From Gonium pectorale (taxonomy: Eukaryota > Chlorophyta > Chlorophyceae > Chlamydomonadales > Volvocaceae), in assembly GCA_001584585.1 (NCBI GenBank), contig LSYV01000003.1, positions 4,291,176-4,355,175 on the forward strand: 64,000 bases of DNA. The letters are read 5' to 3'. A model generated the notes under the pieces. That model made no database searches and was not told the origin of the DNA. It saw only the letters and a program-made list of their open reading frames with translations. Within the stretch, counting starts at the first letter, position 1, and each line of letters starts with the position of its first letter. Below, piece by piece: positions 11,616 to 23,806 of the stretch. The position numbers were made by a program, and so were the translations under genes.

Positions 11616-14600
11616 TCACAGGATGTAGCGCGTGAGGTCCTGCTTTTGCAGCAGGCTGCTCAGGGTCCGCTCCACGTGGGCCTTGTCAATCACATACGTG
11701 ACCCGCGGACGCGGCGCCGCCGCCGGCCCTCCCGCCTCCGCTCCCGCTGCCCCCGCCTCTCCGCTCCCCTGTACCCCTTCGCCCGCGACTGCCGCGCCCG
11801 CGGCCGCCCCGGCCCCCGCCGCCGCCGCCTCCTCCGGTCCCGCTGCCGCCGCCTGGCGCTCCCGCTGCGCCGCCGCCACCAGCTCGGGCGCGGAGAAGCT
11901 CACCTCCTCCACCACCCGCTCCAGCACGGCGTGCAGCCGCCTGGCGCCGATGTTGTCTAGGCTGCGATTGACCTCCTCCGCCACGCGGGTCATCTCGGCC
12001 AGTGCCTCCGCCGTGAACTCGAGGTCTACGCCCTCGGCAGCCAGCAGCACCTGCAGGGGGGGCGCACGAGGCGCCGACATGGGGGCGTGGTGCGGGTCAG
12101 AGGATGTGGGCAGGCTCCGCTGGCTTGGAACCTGGAGCTTAGAGAACGGAGCGGCGCCCAGGCGTCCATTTGGGACCCCTGCGTCCATTTAGGACCCCGT
12201 GAGCGATGACATGACCGATGCGGGCCTGGGCTGCCGGTGGCAGCTGCACCGGGGAAGCGCAATGGGGCGCCCGTGCGAAGGTGGGGTGGGGCGCAGGGAG
12301 AAGTACGGGGGTAGGGACGGGGACGCAACACAGCCCACGGCGAGGGGATGGGAAAGGTGGCGATGAAGGTAAGGGGAAGGTGGGGAATGGGCTGGGCAGG
12401 CGCGTCGAAAGGGTGCCAGCAGCAGGGAAGGGGGATGCTACCGGCCATAGCTCCCGGGCACATCGTAGGCTGCACAAAAGAGACACCAGACGCCCACCGT
12501 ACATCTCCCCCCCTGCGGAGCCCTCCCAACCCCTGGCTTCCAGTTCCCCTCACAGTTCACCTGCTGCTGCTTAATGAGGTTGTACTCGGGCTCCGTGAGG
12601 ATGCGCAGGAAGTCGTGGCGGCTCAGCGGCTTGAGCTCCACGCGGATGGGCAGGCGGCCCTGGGCGGGGAGAGCAGCGCACGTGCCTTCGAATTCCAGTC
12701 CGCCGGGTTCAGGTTGGGGACAAAAGAGAGCGGGAACAATCCTGAAACCCGCAGGCCCTGGGAAGGCTGTTCCCTGCCAGACAGCATTCCGCAATCAGGG
12801 GGTCTTACTGCGCAATTGTGGGTTGTCACGAGGTCAGGCGGCTTTCACAGCCGAGGCCGCCGCCGCGTCGCCGTTCAAACCCCCCGCTGCAACGTAGCAC
12901 ACCGGACATTGGCGCTGCCCCCGCGTGCCCCCACGTGGCCCCCTCCGCCTGTGCCGTCGCGCGCCGCCCAGAAGCGGTGGTGGCGCCGCCCATGCCCGGA
13001 CGTCTGTCCTGCCCTGCTGTGCACCCGCATGGCGCCTGCAGCCCGCCCGGCCGCGCACCTGCAGCTCGGCCATGAGGTCCGAGGGCTTGACCGAGTGGAA
13101 GGCGCCCGCGCAGATGAACAGGATGTGGTCGGTGTTGACGTTGCCGTGCTTGGTGCTGACCACGGAGCCCTGGGAGGCGCCGGAAGGCAGGGAGGGAGGG
13201 CGGTCTGGCGAAGACGGTCCGGAGGACAGCAGCATCGAGTGTGTAGGGCAGCGAGGAGGCCGTCCGAGAGCAGGCACAGTCAGACGGGCGGGACCCCGGC
13301 GAACGGCTTTGCAGGGGTTTTGGCACAGCAGCGGCAGTGCAGTACGGGCAGGGAGCTGGCTCGTGAGGCACAGCGCAACCGCGGCCAGGACGCTAGCCAG
13401 CTCAAGCCTGGGGCCTGGAGCAGCCTGGCCCTTCCCGCCCTCCCCGCCTCCCCTCCCTTCCCGCCGCCCTGCCCCATCCCCTGCTCACCTCGATGATGGG
13501 CAGCAGGTCCCGCTGCACGCCCTCGCTGGAGGGGTCGCCGCTGCGCCAGGAGCGCTCCCCGCGACCCCCGCTCACGATCTTGTCGATCTGGGGAGCCGAT
13601 GGGAGGAGCAGGGTGTGAAAAGTATTATGCCGAGGGGAATGAGAATTTCAGTTAAATGATACATACGGTATACCAAGTTCCTTATTCGCCAGGGAAAGGC
13701 CGAAGCAAGTCCGCCAGCCACCCATTGCCATACGGGGCTTCTTCCATCCCTGGCACCGCCCCCGCTGTCCAAGAGCTGTTCTGTGCTGTGCTGTGAGCCC
13801 ACCTCGTCGATGAAGACGATGCCGTCCTGCTCCGTGGCCGCTATAGCCTCCTTGATGAGCTGCTCCGGGGGGAACATGCGCTCGGCCTCAGCGTCCTCCA
13901 GGAGGGGCCGAGCCTCGCGGACCTGCGGGTGCGAGTTGCAGGGTGCAGGAGGAAGCGGCGCGGGAGCGGTGCACGGGAGTTGGCAAGGTCCGAGGGGGTG
14001 GGGGTGCAAGGCAGTGGGCGAGAGGTTCTTCAGGCACTCCCGGGAACGGAGCGGGACTGCGCTGCTCCAGCTCCTCCTCTGGTGCCCCCCTCCGGCCGCC
14101 GGACGCTGCCAGCAGTCAATAACTACACGCCCTCGAACTGAGTACCACCTCCGTCTCCCCCCGCCCCACCCCGCCCCCGCACCCCCGCTCCCAAGCCCCA
14201 CCTTGAGCGTGCGCACGTCCCGCTTGCCGCTCATGAGGCGCTCCAGGTTGATGAGCACGGGGCCCTGGGGCCCGCCCCCGCCCCCCAGGTCGATCACGCC
14301 GCCCCCTCCGCGGCCTCCCCCACTGGCGGGCGGCGTCAGGTCCACCTGGATAAAAGCATCCTCCAGCTCGCCTGTCGGGGCGGTCCGTGGCGGGACACAG
14401 ACAAGTGGGTTACAGAGCAAACATGTGTATGTGCATGTGTGTATGTGTATACCGAAGATACATTTCGAAAGGGATAGGACGGGACTCAGGCGGTGACCCT
14501 GCGTTCGCGCTTCTCGCCGGGGTACGGCCCTAAGCAGTCAGGGTCAGCGCATTGGAGTCGGAGGAAGAGGAGCGGGAGGGTGCGGGGCGGCCGCCCTCGC

Positions 14601-16924
14601 CGACCTGTGGGACTGAACATCAACATCCTTGAGAAGGATCTCAGACTGCATGCCGCGCCCCCCCCCGCCCGGCGTGCCCGGCGCGCCTGTAGCAGCTGCC
14701 CCGCGGTGCAGGCTCGCAATCCCCTGAACCCTGCTGTGCGCCCACCCTTGCGCAGCCGCTCGCGCAGCATCTCCAGCCCGCCCGCGCCCGCCGCCACCGA
14801 TCCGAGGCTCTCCTGCAGCGCCCGCAGCAGCCGGTCCTCCACAGCCTGCAGTTCAGGGCAGGTACCAATACACACACGCGGGTAGGGGACTGTTGAGTGG
14901 CGCGCGGGGGCCGGATGGAATGAAGCGTCCCGCCCCGCGATGCCCGGATAGGCGGGTTGCCGCGGCCTTACTTGCATATTCCGTGACTGCCCGCCTCAAC
15001 CGCCTGCCCCCAGCGGGGGCGTGCTGCGGAGCCCTCCCTCCCCCCATGTCCCGTCGAACCCCACCCGGCTCAGCCTCGCCGTAAAAGAAGGCGCCCCTGA
15101 AGCGCGCGCTGAGCACACGCCCATAACCATCCCGCCCCCGAGCGCGCCCTGGCCCGTCCCTTTCCCACGGGTGGATAGGGCACACGCCGCACCCACGCGG
15201 CCTCGGGGGGTCCCGTCCCACCTCGTTGAGCGCCGCCTCGTGCTGCTTCCGTAGCCGCTGGCGCACCAGTCCGATGGCCGCCTCCAGCAGGTCCCGGATG
15301 ATGGTGTCCACATCGCGGCCGTGGTAGCCCACCTCCGTGAACTTGGTCGCCTCCACCTGGGGGGGAGCGATGGGGGGCAATGGTGGTGGGAGGGGTCCCC
15401 ATGGTGGGGAAGGCCAGTATGGGCCCTGAGATGGGGATGCGTCGCAGGATTGCTCCATCACAAATCCGCAAGCACACCCGACGAAGCTTCGCACTTACAC
15501 GCACTTCGCACTTACACGGGTTGACGCGCGTGGCCAGCCCCGGCCGCGCGGCAAGCCGCATCCTCCCCCTCCACCGTTTGACTGGTTGCCTCATGGCCTT
15601 GAAGCTTGGCTGCCACACGCCCCGCCGCGGACGGCCCCCGTCTTTCCGCGCACCGCCTCGCACCCCCTCTCCCCTGTTCCGCACCGGGCCGGCTCCCCTC
15701 CACCCCACCCCACTCCCTCCGCCCCCAACTCTCCCACCTTCCATGCCCGGCCCCGCCCGCCCCCACCCGCCCCCGCCTGCCCCCGCCCCCCACCCCACCT
15801 TGACGAAGGGGCTGTTGGCCAGCTTCGCCAGCCGGCGCGCGATCTCGGTCTTGCCGCAGCCCGTGGGGCCGATGAGCAGTATGTTCTTGGGCACGATGTC
15901 GTCCCGGATGGCGGCGGGCACCCGCTTGCGCCGCCAGCGGTTGCGGTAGGCCACCGCCACGGCGCGCTTGGCGTCGTCCTGGCCGATGATGTAGCTGCGC
16001 GGCGCGACGCGGCGCGGCGCGGAGGGTGATGAAGAGGTGGTGGGTGCGAGCGCGGGACGCCAGTGCAGACGCAGCAGCGCAAACGAGAGGGAGGGGGAAG
16101 GGAGGGGGGCAGGGGCCGCTCAGGCCGGGCGCGATGGCGTCGACGCGGCTGCGGTCTGCTCCTATCGTCGGTGCAACGCCGCTGCGACAGGCAGGGCCGC
16201 CATCGCCCCTGAGAACAGACCGGGAGCCTGGGGCCAGAGCGCCGGACCGAGCCCTCTCTGCTCCCGCGCAACCACCGAGGAGCCCACACGTACGCTGCTC
16301 CCCCCCCACACACATTTGACATCAGTGCCTTGTCTCACGCCACCCCGCAACAGCAGCCGCGTACTGCATCGGGTTGTCTGCGCGCCACTGCGCGCCCGTT
16401 TCCCGGCCCGGCCGCAGCCCCAGCTGGCCCACCAGGCCATCCACACCGTGTCGTGCCCCGGTTGTCAAGGTCAGAGGACACTGCCAAAGCCCAGTCCCTG
16501 CGCACCGGTCCAGCAGCTCCACCACCGCCTTGGGGGTCATGTTCGCATGGGGGTCCTCATAGGCGGAGCCCTGGTCCGGCAAACCTGCCACCGCAAAGAT
16601 GGGCGGGCTGGGCTCCGCTGGCCTCACGGCGCCGCTGCTGAAGGTCCGAGAGAAGGGCGGCGCCGCCGTCGGCACCGGCCCGTGACTTCCCACGGCGGTG
16701 GGCCATGTCCCCGTGCGGGAGAAGAGAAACCCGGGTTGGGAACCGGTGTCGCGGGTGCAGGTCACGGGGCGAGTCCCAGGAGGCACAAGCGAGCTGGGGG
16801 CCGGGGAGCTGGTCGCTGCGCTGGCGCCGGCGTCGCAAATGTGCGCCGCGGTTTCGAGCCCTCTCAGCGCCTGCAGGACGCCCCCATCCGCACGCCAGAG
16901 AAGGCGCCGCGCGGGGGCCCGCAT
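11616..16924 (-). CDS. HSLU: HslU (ClpY) ATPase of the HslVU protease, probably mitochondrial
   Basis: AAA+ unfoldase that feeds substrates to the HslV peptidase. Ten exons: 16924-16506, 15994-15799, 15356-15222, 14845-14746, 14371-14202, 13922-13803, 13587-13489, 13169-13059, 12659-12561 and 12050-11616, giving about 627 residues. An in-frame ATG at 16966 would add 14 more. The N-terminal 100 or so residues are Arg/Ser/Ala-rich, as in a mitochondrial presequence. The core has [15 protein letters not shown], Walker [10 protein letters not shown], the [16 protein letters not shown] segment, and Walker B IVFIDEID, which is split exactly by an intron. The I domain carries two Gly-rich insertions. 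The C-terminus ends YIL, matching the conserved hydrophobic HslU tail that docks into HslV. A Gly/Ala-rich insertion in the C-domain is unusual. HslV is not in the window. Confidence 0.94.
14424..14452. repeat. TG-rich simple repeat in HSLU intron
   Basis: An alternating TG/TA stretch lies in the intron between the fourth and fifth HSLU exons. It is a plain microsatellite-like tract. Confidence 0.6.
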
Positions 16925-17308
16925 GAGTGGCGCTGGTGTGTTGTCGGGTAAGACCGCCCTCTGCACGGAATCCTATGGACGTTGCCTTCAGGTCTTTGGT
17001 GGGGTCCTAGCGCTGGGAGCGTGTGCCGACTGGCACTGGGGCTTGGCGTGTGTGAAGTTCGGGTCTTTGGCGGGTAGCACGAATCTAAACTTTTTATGCG
17101 TGTCGCGATCAAAGTTCGCGTCGATCCATCGCCAGGCTTCCGGCCACAGGAAATGCACGGAAGTCCCGTTCCTCGACCAAGTGCCGTGGTACCAATTTAG
17201 GTAGATAACTAAACTTGTCAATCGCGTCTTGACAAGCAAGATAGGACTTTGGGCAAAGCACTCTTTGCGCTTGTGTTCCGCTGCACTTTGTCGATAGAAC
17301 GATAACCA
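16925..17308. promoter_or_regulatory. Divergent promoter interval, HSLU / 4E-T-like gene
   Basis: About 380 bp separate the two start codons on opposite strands. No canonical TATA box is obvious. Both genes have their 5' UTRs here. Confidence 0.45.
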
Positions 17309-20300
17309 ATGGCGGACCAAGCCGACCAAGCGCCGGCAATTGAAGACATTGACAATAGGCCGAAGCGGACATATGACAGGTCGGGCTTCCCGGCCGGGGA
17401 TCTCCTGCTGAAATGGCCAAACTGCAGCGTGGCCCGTGCTGCGCAGGGAACAGCTCGTAACGATCGGGGAGAAATGTAAGGGCAAGCCGCTTCCGGAGGG
17501 CGTGAACAAGGAGGACTTCAGGTATTCAGGGGCCTCGTCAGCCGGGTCCGGTTTCGGTTCGCTCGGGCCGCGCTCCAGGGCTCGCTTGTTCAGACATACC
17601 TGCAGTTCGATCACGCGCGTGAGGATGCCGAGATCTGCCCGTCTCCGCTTCACCCTGCGCAGCCTTATCGACCCCGCGACGGTGGAGTCGGAGAGGAACT
17701 TCGAGCGCAGGAGCTTTGGCGATGAGGGGCCCACCTTCAAGCCTGCCTGGGCGAAGGGAGGCAGGGGCGGGGAAGGCGGCCTCACCCGTGGCGCATACCC
17801 AGGTAAGGCAGAAACACGGCCGATTCATACCAGCCGACACGATGCGTCTTCCCCACGTAACCTCCTCCCTTCCATGCAAGCATGCAAGGATACAACACAT
17901 GCGTATCCTGCAAAGGTTTTTCGCTGCTTGCGGCTGTTATGCCTGTCATGCGGGTTCAGTTCTGAACCTTTGCGCTTGTGCCAAACCTCATTATTTCAGT
18001 GCCCATCCGGAGTAAGCTGGTGGATATTCCGGGTGGCGCTGGGGGCGAGGACGAGGGCGCTGGCCGTGGCGGCGACCGGAACGGTTCCGGCGTGCTCACC
18101 GGCCGTGGCAGCTGGCGCGGCGGGGACATGGAGCGGCTTGCGGGCAGCTATGAGCGCGACAAGGAGCGAGACCCCAGGGGCGGGCGTGAAGGCTGGGAGG
18201 TGCGGCCGGGCCCGGGCCGGAGAGGCGAGCGCAGCTTTGGGAACGGCCTTGACCACGAGGGCACGGCCTTGCCTGGGCTCAAACGGTTACCCAACGAAGC
18301 AGCAAACTTAACTCAGCTCGTGCGAACACCCACACACAGCCGATCTGTCTGTTTGCAGCCTGTTTGCAGCCTGTCCACACGCACGCACATTCGCATGATG
18401 TAACACGGCCGATCTGGTTAGTGCTGAAGATATTGTTGTATTTGAGGCATGCACTGTGCACTGGTTTAGCCCGGCTGCGATTGTGCTGCGGCCTGTTTAT
18501 AGCTCCAGTGTGCCTAACGGTATGACCTTGACCACCACAGAGCGGCCGCTCGCCCAACGGCCCTCCTGGCCTGGAGCGGGGCTTGCCGCCACCGCCTGGC
18601 CAGGGCCGGGGTCGCTGGGGCGCCGAGCGGGAGAAGGAAGGCTGGCGTGGCGGGCCCGGGGGAGGCACCGGCGGCGGTGGCGGCGGCGGTGGCAAAGACG
18701 ACAGGTGCGTGGACGTGCGCCGAGATGTAGCGTTGTCGCAGCAGCGCCTTGTCGCCGAGATGCATGCTTGCATAGCCTCACGGCGTTGCAGTATGCTGTC
18801 ATTTGCTGCCGGTGGTTGGCCGTTGGTCTGGGGTTCCGCTAGCCCCATGACATGATGCCTGGCACGGCCAGGTCCGTCCTGTGCAGCGCCGAGCTCTTTG
18901 CCTGCCTGTCTGTTAGCCTGCAGCAGAGGCGTTCCGTTCGTTCCGCCAATCAGAGCAACATCGCCCACTGCAGGTGGCGCGGCGGTGACGATGGTGAGCG
19001 CAGGGGCGCGGGGGCCGACCGCGAGCGCGACACGCACTTTGGCAGCCCGCACGGCGGCGGCGGGGGTGGCGGCGGCCCGGACCGCGAGCGGGAGCGCTGG
19101 GGCCGGCGGCCCGACGACGATGACAACAACGGCCGCTGGACCGACGACCGCCGCCGCCGCCCTAACGAGCAGCCGCCGCCGCCGCGCGGCCACTACGGTG
19201 ACCGTGACCACCGGACGGGGGCAGCCGGCGGGGAGCGCGACCGGGAGCGGGAGTACACCCGGGGCGGCGACCGGGACTTTTACCACGGCGGTGGCCATGA
19301 CCCGGAGTGGATGGCGGATGATGGGCCGGGGCCGCTGGGGGCCGAGGGCCGCCGCGGCGGCGAGCGGCGCGATGAGCGGCCGGCGCCGGGGCGGCCGAGC
19401 GCGGGCCCACCTGCGCGGCTCACGGCGGCAGACGTGGAGCGGGAGCGGCAGGCGTTCCGCGCCATGATGAACAAGGAGAAGGTGCGGCGGGGCGGCAGGC
19501 GTCTGGGTTGATGGTGCGTAGGGGGTGGAGGGGGAGGCGAGTAACAGGCATGTGGGAACGGTGGAATGCCTTTGCCACCGCAGCTGATATGCAGACAGCT
19601 CGGCTTCTGCGAAAGGCGGCTCTTAGCCATTGCGCTAAGGCGGAACTCGTTCCGCACCTCATCACACGTCACGCATCTAGAGAGACGCGTTGATTGGATT
19701 TTCGTCATGCCCGGACAGGAGGGCCCGAAAGCCAAGCACGGCTTGTTTGATATGGAGGAGATCGACCTGGACGAGCTTCGGGAGGATGAGGCGGATGAGG
19801 ACGAGCGGCACCGCCACCACCGGGCGCAGCCGCCGCCTCCACAACAACGGCAGCCGCCGCCGCCGCGGGGCGCCACGACGGTGGGGGAGCTGGAGCAGCG
19901 GATCGACGCGGGCGCAGCGGGCACCAGGATGGGTGAGTGGACATTGGATTGGGGTCTCGGGATCCAGCCGTGGGGACAACAAGGTCTCTGCTCCTCATTG
20001 CTGCGGGATGCATGACCCTTGTGCTCAGTGACCTACGTGGGTAAGGCGGACCAAGGTGGGGGATAACATCCTGCTTGATACTCGAGCGGCGTGTAGCTTG
20101 CGGGCTCCCACCCTCAGCGATCATGCGCCTTCCTCCCCTGCAGTGGCCCCTCCACCGGGCTTCGGCGGGCCTCCGGCCGGGGCAGTGCGGCCTCCACCCG
20201 GCTTCGGCGCCCCGCCGACCGCTCCCGCACCCGCGGGACCTGGTCAGGCGCCGCCAGCAGGCGCGCCCTCGGGCAGCGGCTTGGGCGGCCTCCTTGGCGG

Positions 20301-22707
20301 CGGCAACGAGGCGGGTAAGGCCCTCTTAGGCATGCTGAAGAAGGGCGCCGCTAACGGCGAGGCGGCGGCCGTTGGCGCGCCTTCGGCGCCGCTGGCGCAG
20401 GGGACAGCAGCGCCCCCCGGGTCCGCGCCGTCGGCACCCGGAGCCCCCGTGCCCCCGGCCCCTGTGCTCGCCGGACACCTTTCTCAGGCGTCTCCGGCTG
20501 GTGCAGCGGCCACTGCGGGCCCATCGGGCACGGGGCCACCCATCGCCGCGCCGCCGCTGCAGCCGCCGACCGCACCCACGTCTGCTACACCGCCGCCGCC
20601 GCCCTCACAGCCGTCCGGTGCTGCGCTGCCGCCAGGCGCAGGCGCGGACGGCAGTACAGCAGTGAATGCTGGGCCCGAGGGGCAGCCGCCGCTGGTGCCT
20701 GGCGCGGCAGGCCCAGAGCCGGGCGCCGCCGGTGCCGCCACCAGCGGCGCCAAGCCAGGTGGCCCGCTGCCTGCCATTCCGCTGCTGCCGCTGGTGTCGT
20801 CTATACCCGAGGGGGTCCGTAACGCGTTCGCGGACAGCAGGCCGGACTCCGGTCTGGGCTTCGGAGCCGCAGGTGCATTGGGCGGTGGCTTCGGCAGCAT
20901 CTGGGGCGCGGGCCCGCAGGTGAGACGAGGTGGAGCGGGGGCGTATTTACGGTTTGTATCGCCATTATCGTCCTTGACCGAGTCCTCGGCAGGAAGGGCC
21001 AATGGTCTGAACGAGCTATCTTGTTAGCTGCTGTCTTGCTTTCCTTGTCTTACAACACTCTGCCTCCTCTTTTCGGTACCCACAGTCGCTGTTTGCAGCG
21101 CCAGCCAAGTCCGACTCTGCCGTGCCTGCCGGCGTCGGCGCGCATGCGAAGCCGGCTGCGCCCACGGCAACCGCGCCACCGCCGGCGCCGCCCGCCAGCG
21201 GCGCCGCTGGCGCGCCGCCTGTAGCGCCGGCCTCTGCCAGCTCTGGCGGCCCGCCGCCCTTCCCATTCATGGGGGCACCGCTGCCGTCCCAACCCGGACA
21301 GCTCCCTCCGCAGCTGCAGGCGCTGCTGCACCATCAGCCGCAGCCCCAACCTGGCGCCCCGCCGCCGGGGCACCCCTGGCCCGGCCAGCAACAGCAGCAG
21401 CAGCAGCAACAGCAGCAACAGCAGCAACAGCAGCAACCGCCACCGCAGCAGCAATCTGGCGAGCCCCAGGGCGGAATCAACTTCCGCAACCTGCCGGCTG
21501 ACACCCCCTGCACGCCCTCTTCGCGCGCACAGCCGCCGCCGGCAACCCGCCGCAGGGAGCGGCCGCGGCGCCGCCGCAGGCCCCGGCGCACCCGCCGCAG
21601 CAGCAGATGCCGCCACAGCAGCCTCCGCAGGCGGGCGTGACGGGCCAGCCCAAGCCGGGTGGCGGCATGGACCCGCTGTCGCTGTTGTTGGGACAGCTGG
21701 GCCGCGCGCAGCAGCAGCAGCAGCAGCCTCCCGGACAGCAGGCTCAGCAGCCGCAGGGCGGCATCCCAGGCTTCGGACCGGGCGGGATGCAGGCGCCGCC
21801 GCCGGGCCAGGCACCGGGCGCCCCGCCCGGCATGTTTAACCCGCAGGCGCCAAATGCGCTGCTGCAACAGCGCCCGCCCATGACTGCGGCGCAGCAGCAG
21901 CAACAACAGATCCAAAACCTGCAGCATCAGCTGCACCAGCTGCAGTATGGGCAGCAGGGGCCGCGGCCGCAGGCGCCACCCCAGCAGCACCAGCAGGGTG
22001 CACCTCAGCAGGCCGCGCCGCATGCCGGCCAGGCCGGTGGGGCTCAGAACGTGATGGCCCAGCTGCAGCAGATGTTCCAGATGCAAGCCGCCAAGCAGCA
22101 GCAGGCGCAGCAGCAGGCGCAGCAGCAGGCACAGCAGCAGGCGCAGCAGCAGGCGCAGCAACAGGCGCAGCAACAGGCGCAGCAACAGGCGCAGCAGCAG
22201 GCGCAGCAACAAGCGCAGCAGCAGCAAGGAGCGCACGCGCTGCTGCAGCAGCTCATGGCGGGTGCAGGTGGTGCGGGCGGGGGCATGGGCGGCCAGCACG
22301 GGAACGCTGGCGCCAACGCCACTATGCAAATGCTGCAGCAGCTCGCGGCCGGGTCCCGCCAGGCGCCGGCACAGCCGCCGCCGGGGGGGCAGTTCCCCGG
22401 GCAGCAGCAGCAACAGAACCAGCAGCAGCTGCCGTGGCAGCAGCTGAACCCCGGTCTGGCGGCGGCCCTGGCACAGAGACCCGCCATGCCGGCCATGGGC
22501 GGCGCGGGCGCGGACCCGGGTGCGCTCGCGCGCATCCTCAACGCCGCCGCGCATCAGATGGCGGGCGCGGCGGGCGGCGCGGCGCGGCTGCCGCTGGGGG
22601 GCCAGCCGCCGCAGGGCGCGGCGCTGCAGGGCGGCCAGCTGGAGCAGCTGCTGCAGATGCAGGCGGCGGCTCGGCAACAGCAACAGCAGCAGCAGACGCC
22701 GCGGTAG
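17309..22707 (+). CDS. 4E-T-like eIF4E-binding protein with polyQ C-terminus (one-base frameshift)
   Basis: Probable translational repressor / P-body protein that binds the cap-binding factor eIF4E. Exons: 17309-17379, 17447-17521, 17663-17802, 18000-18199, 18541-18704, 18974-19481, 19719-19932, 20144-20919 and 21086-22707. Splicing exons 1 and 2 creates YDREQLV (residues 22-28), which fits the eIF4E-binding consensus YxxxxL-phi. Further on come Arg/Asp/Gly-rich stretches, a DPEWMADDGP segment like the EPEW motif of animal 4E-T and GIGYF partners, an acidic FDMEEIDLDELRED block, Pro/Gly-rich sequence with a GLGGLLGGGNEAGKALLGMLKK helix, and long Gln runs. The last exon changes frame near 21501-21505; adding one C to that run gives a protein of about 1256 residues. 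The 4E-T assignment rests on motif order, not on a conserved domain; a GIGYF-like protein without a GYF domain is the alternative. Confidence 0.75.
21388..21437 (+). repeat. CAG/CAA run (polyglutamine)
   Basis: A mixed CAG/CAA tract encodes about 17 glutamines in the last exon of the 4E-T-like gene. The synonymous mixture indicates selection on the protein rather than pure triplet expansion. Confidence 0.8.
22096..22227 (+). repeat. 12-bp tandem repeat encoding QQQA units
   Basis: About ten copies of a 12-base unit encode Gln-Gln-Gln-Ala. Copies differ mainly at synonymous third positions (CAG/CAA, GCG/GCA). The array is in frame within the 4E-T-like coding region. Confidence 0.85.
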
Positions 22708-23462
22708 TCTTCTTAGTGACGAGCTAGGACTCGTACGTCGGTCAACGTTGACGGACGTCGGGGGCGCCATCGTTGCGGATCCTCAGTATGATGGCTGGGG
22801 ACAAGCTCGGGGAGGGGTTGCGGGAGGCGTTGTAAGGCGTGCGCCGGTCGCTGCTGCGATGCTGTGGTGTTCTGGTGTGTTGTCGATGTCGGTATGGTTG
22901 CCCGCATCGCGTTGCACAGGTGCCGTTCCGGGTGTGCGTTTTACGTGGCGAGGCCCTCGAGCGTGCAGCGACGGTGAGAAATGTAGGCGAGGTTTGCTCA
23001 AGGTACGTAGCGGCCTGCGCACCTGACTTTATCAGCGGTCACGGGTGTAGAGCGGTTTGGCAGCTGCACGCCGTCTGGCCCCAACGATAGGGAGTTTTTG
23101 AGGCCACAGTTATCCTGCGCCTAACGTGCGCCATAGTCTCCACGAGCAGGCCGGCAGATGTCAGGTCCTCACAGCTGTACTGGCTGACCAGGCGCAATTC
23201 GCGCTGGGACTGTGGGGATTACATGGCGTGGCGCCCCGAGGTGCTTCTACGTATGATGCCTCGGCATCGTATGATGTCTCGGTATTCGGATGCTACGCTT
23301 ATGGCTGATCGGGGTTGGGATGGCATACATAGCTGATTCGTGTGTCCGAGCGCCGGGCTTGGCTGCCGCGTTAACGGGTCCCTGCTTGGGGCTATTCCAG
23401 CGCCTGCCGATGCGATGCGCAGGAAGACGAGCTGTCCGCAAATGTTAAACATTTGGGTGTGC

Positions 23463-23467
23463 TGTAA
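23463..23467 (+). promoter_or_regulatory. Candidate poly(A) signal of the 4E-T-like gene
   Basis: TGTAA lies 755 bases after the stop. A second TGTAA occurs at 23657-23661 and could be used instead. Confidence 0.4.
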
Positions 23468-23801
23468 TACTGCTTCAACCATGGGTTTAAAGAGTTTTGG
23501 AATGGATTGTGTTGATGGATGTGTGCGTGCTGTGTTGCGTTCTCGCTCGCCAGGGCTGCGGAATGCCTCGGGTGGGGCTTGCTCGTTTGGATGTAGATAC
23601 CGAATGGTGTTTCGCGTGGCCAGGGTTGCAGGTCGTGGCGGCTAACTGGACCATCTAGTGTAAAAGCAAACGGCCAAAGCGCTTGTTTATCTCATGTTTG
23701 CTTGGCTTTGGCGGATGCCCTGAGGCTAAATGCAGCGTGCGAGTGAACGTGCGAGGAGTCCCCGTGTCGGGAATCGTCGCATACACAATTAACTGTCCAG
23801 A

Positions 23802-23806
23802 TTACA
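23802..23806 (-). promoter_or_regulatory. Candidate poly(A) signal of the coiled-coil gene
   Basis: TGTAA on the minus strand lies about 390 bases downstream of the coiled-coil gene's stop codon. Confidence 0.45.

Noticed and set aside
11623..11632. TGA stop of HSLU overlaps a GTGAGT that could be a splice donor
   Set aside because: HslU proteins normally end in a short hydrophobic tail such as YIL, so the stop is natural and no further exon is needed.
14600..14660. Possible extra HSLU exon between 14746 and 14371
   Set aside because: Including it gives an immediate stop, whereas direct joining of the flanking exons restores a conserved reading ([16 protein letters not shown]).
20484..21002. 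Long open frame on the minus strand opposite the 4E-T-like gene
   Set aside because: Ala/Pro/Gly-rich shadow of the plus-strand coding exon; no splice structure of its own.
21334..22770. 478-codon Leu/Arg-rich minus-strand open frame
   Set aside because: It is the reverse complement of the CAG repeats (CTG read as Leu) and is fully explained by the polyQ gene.
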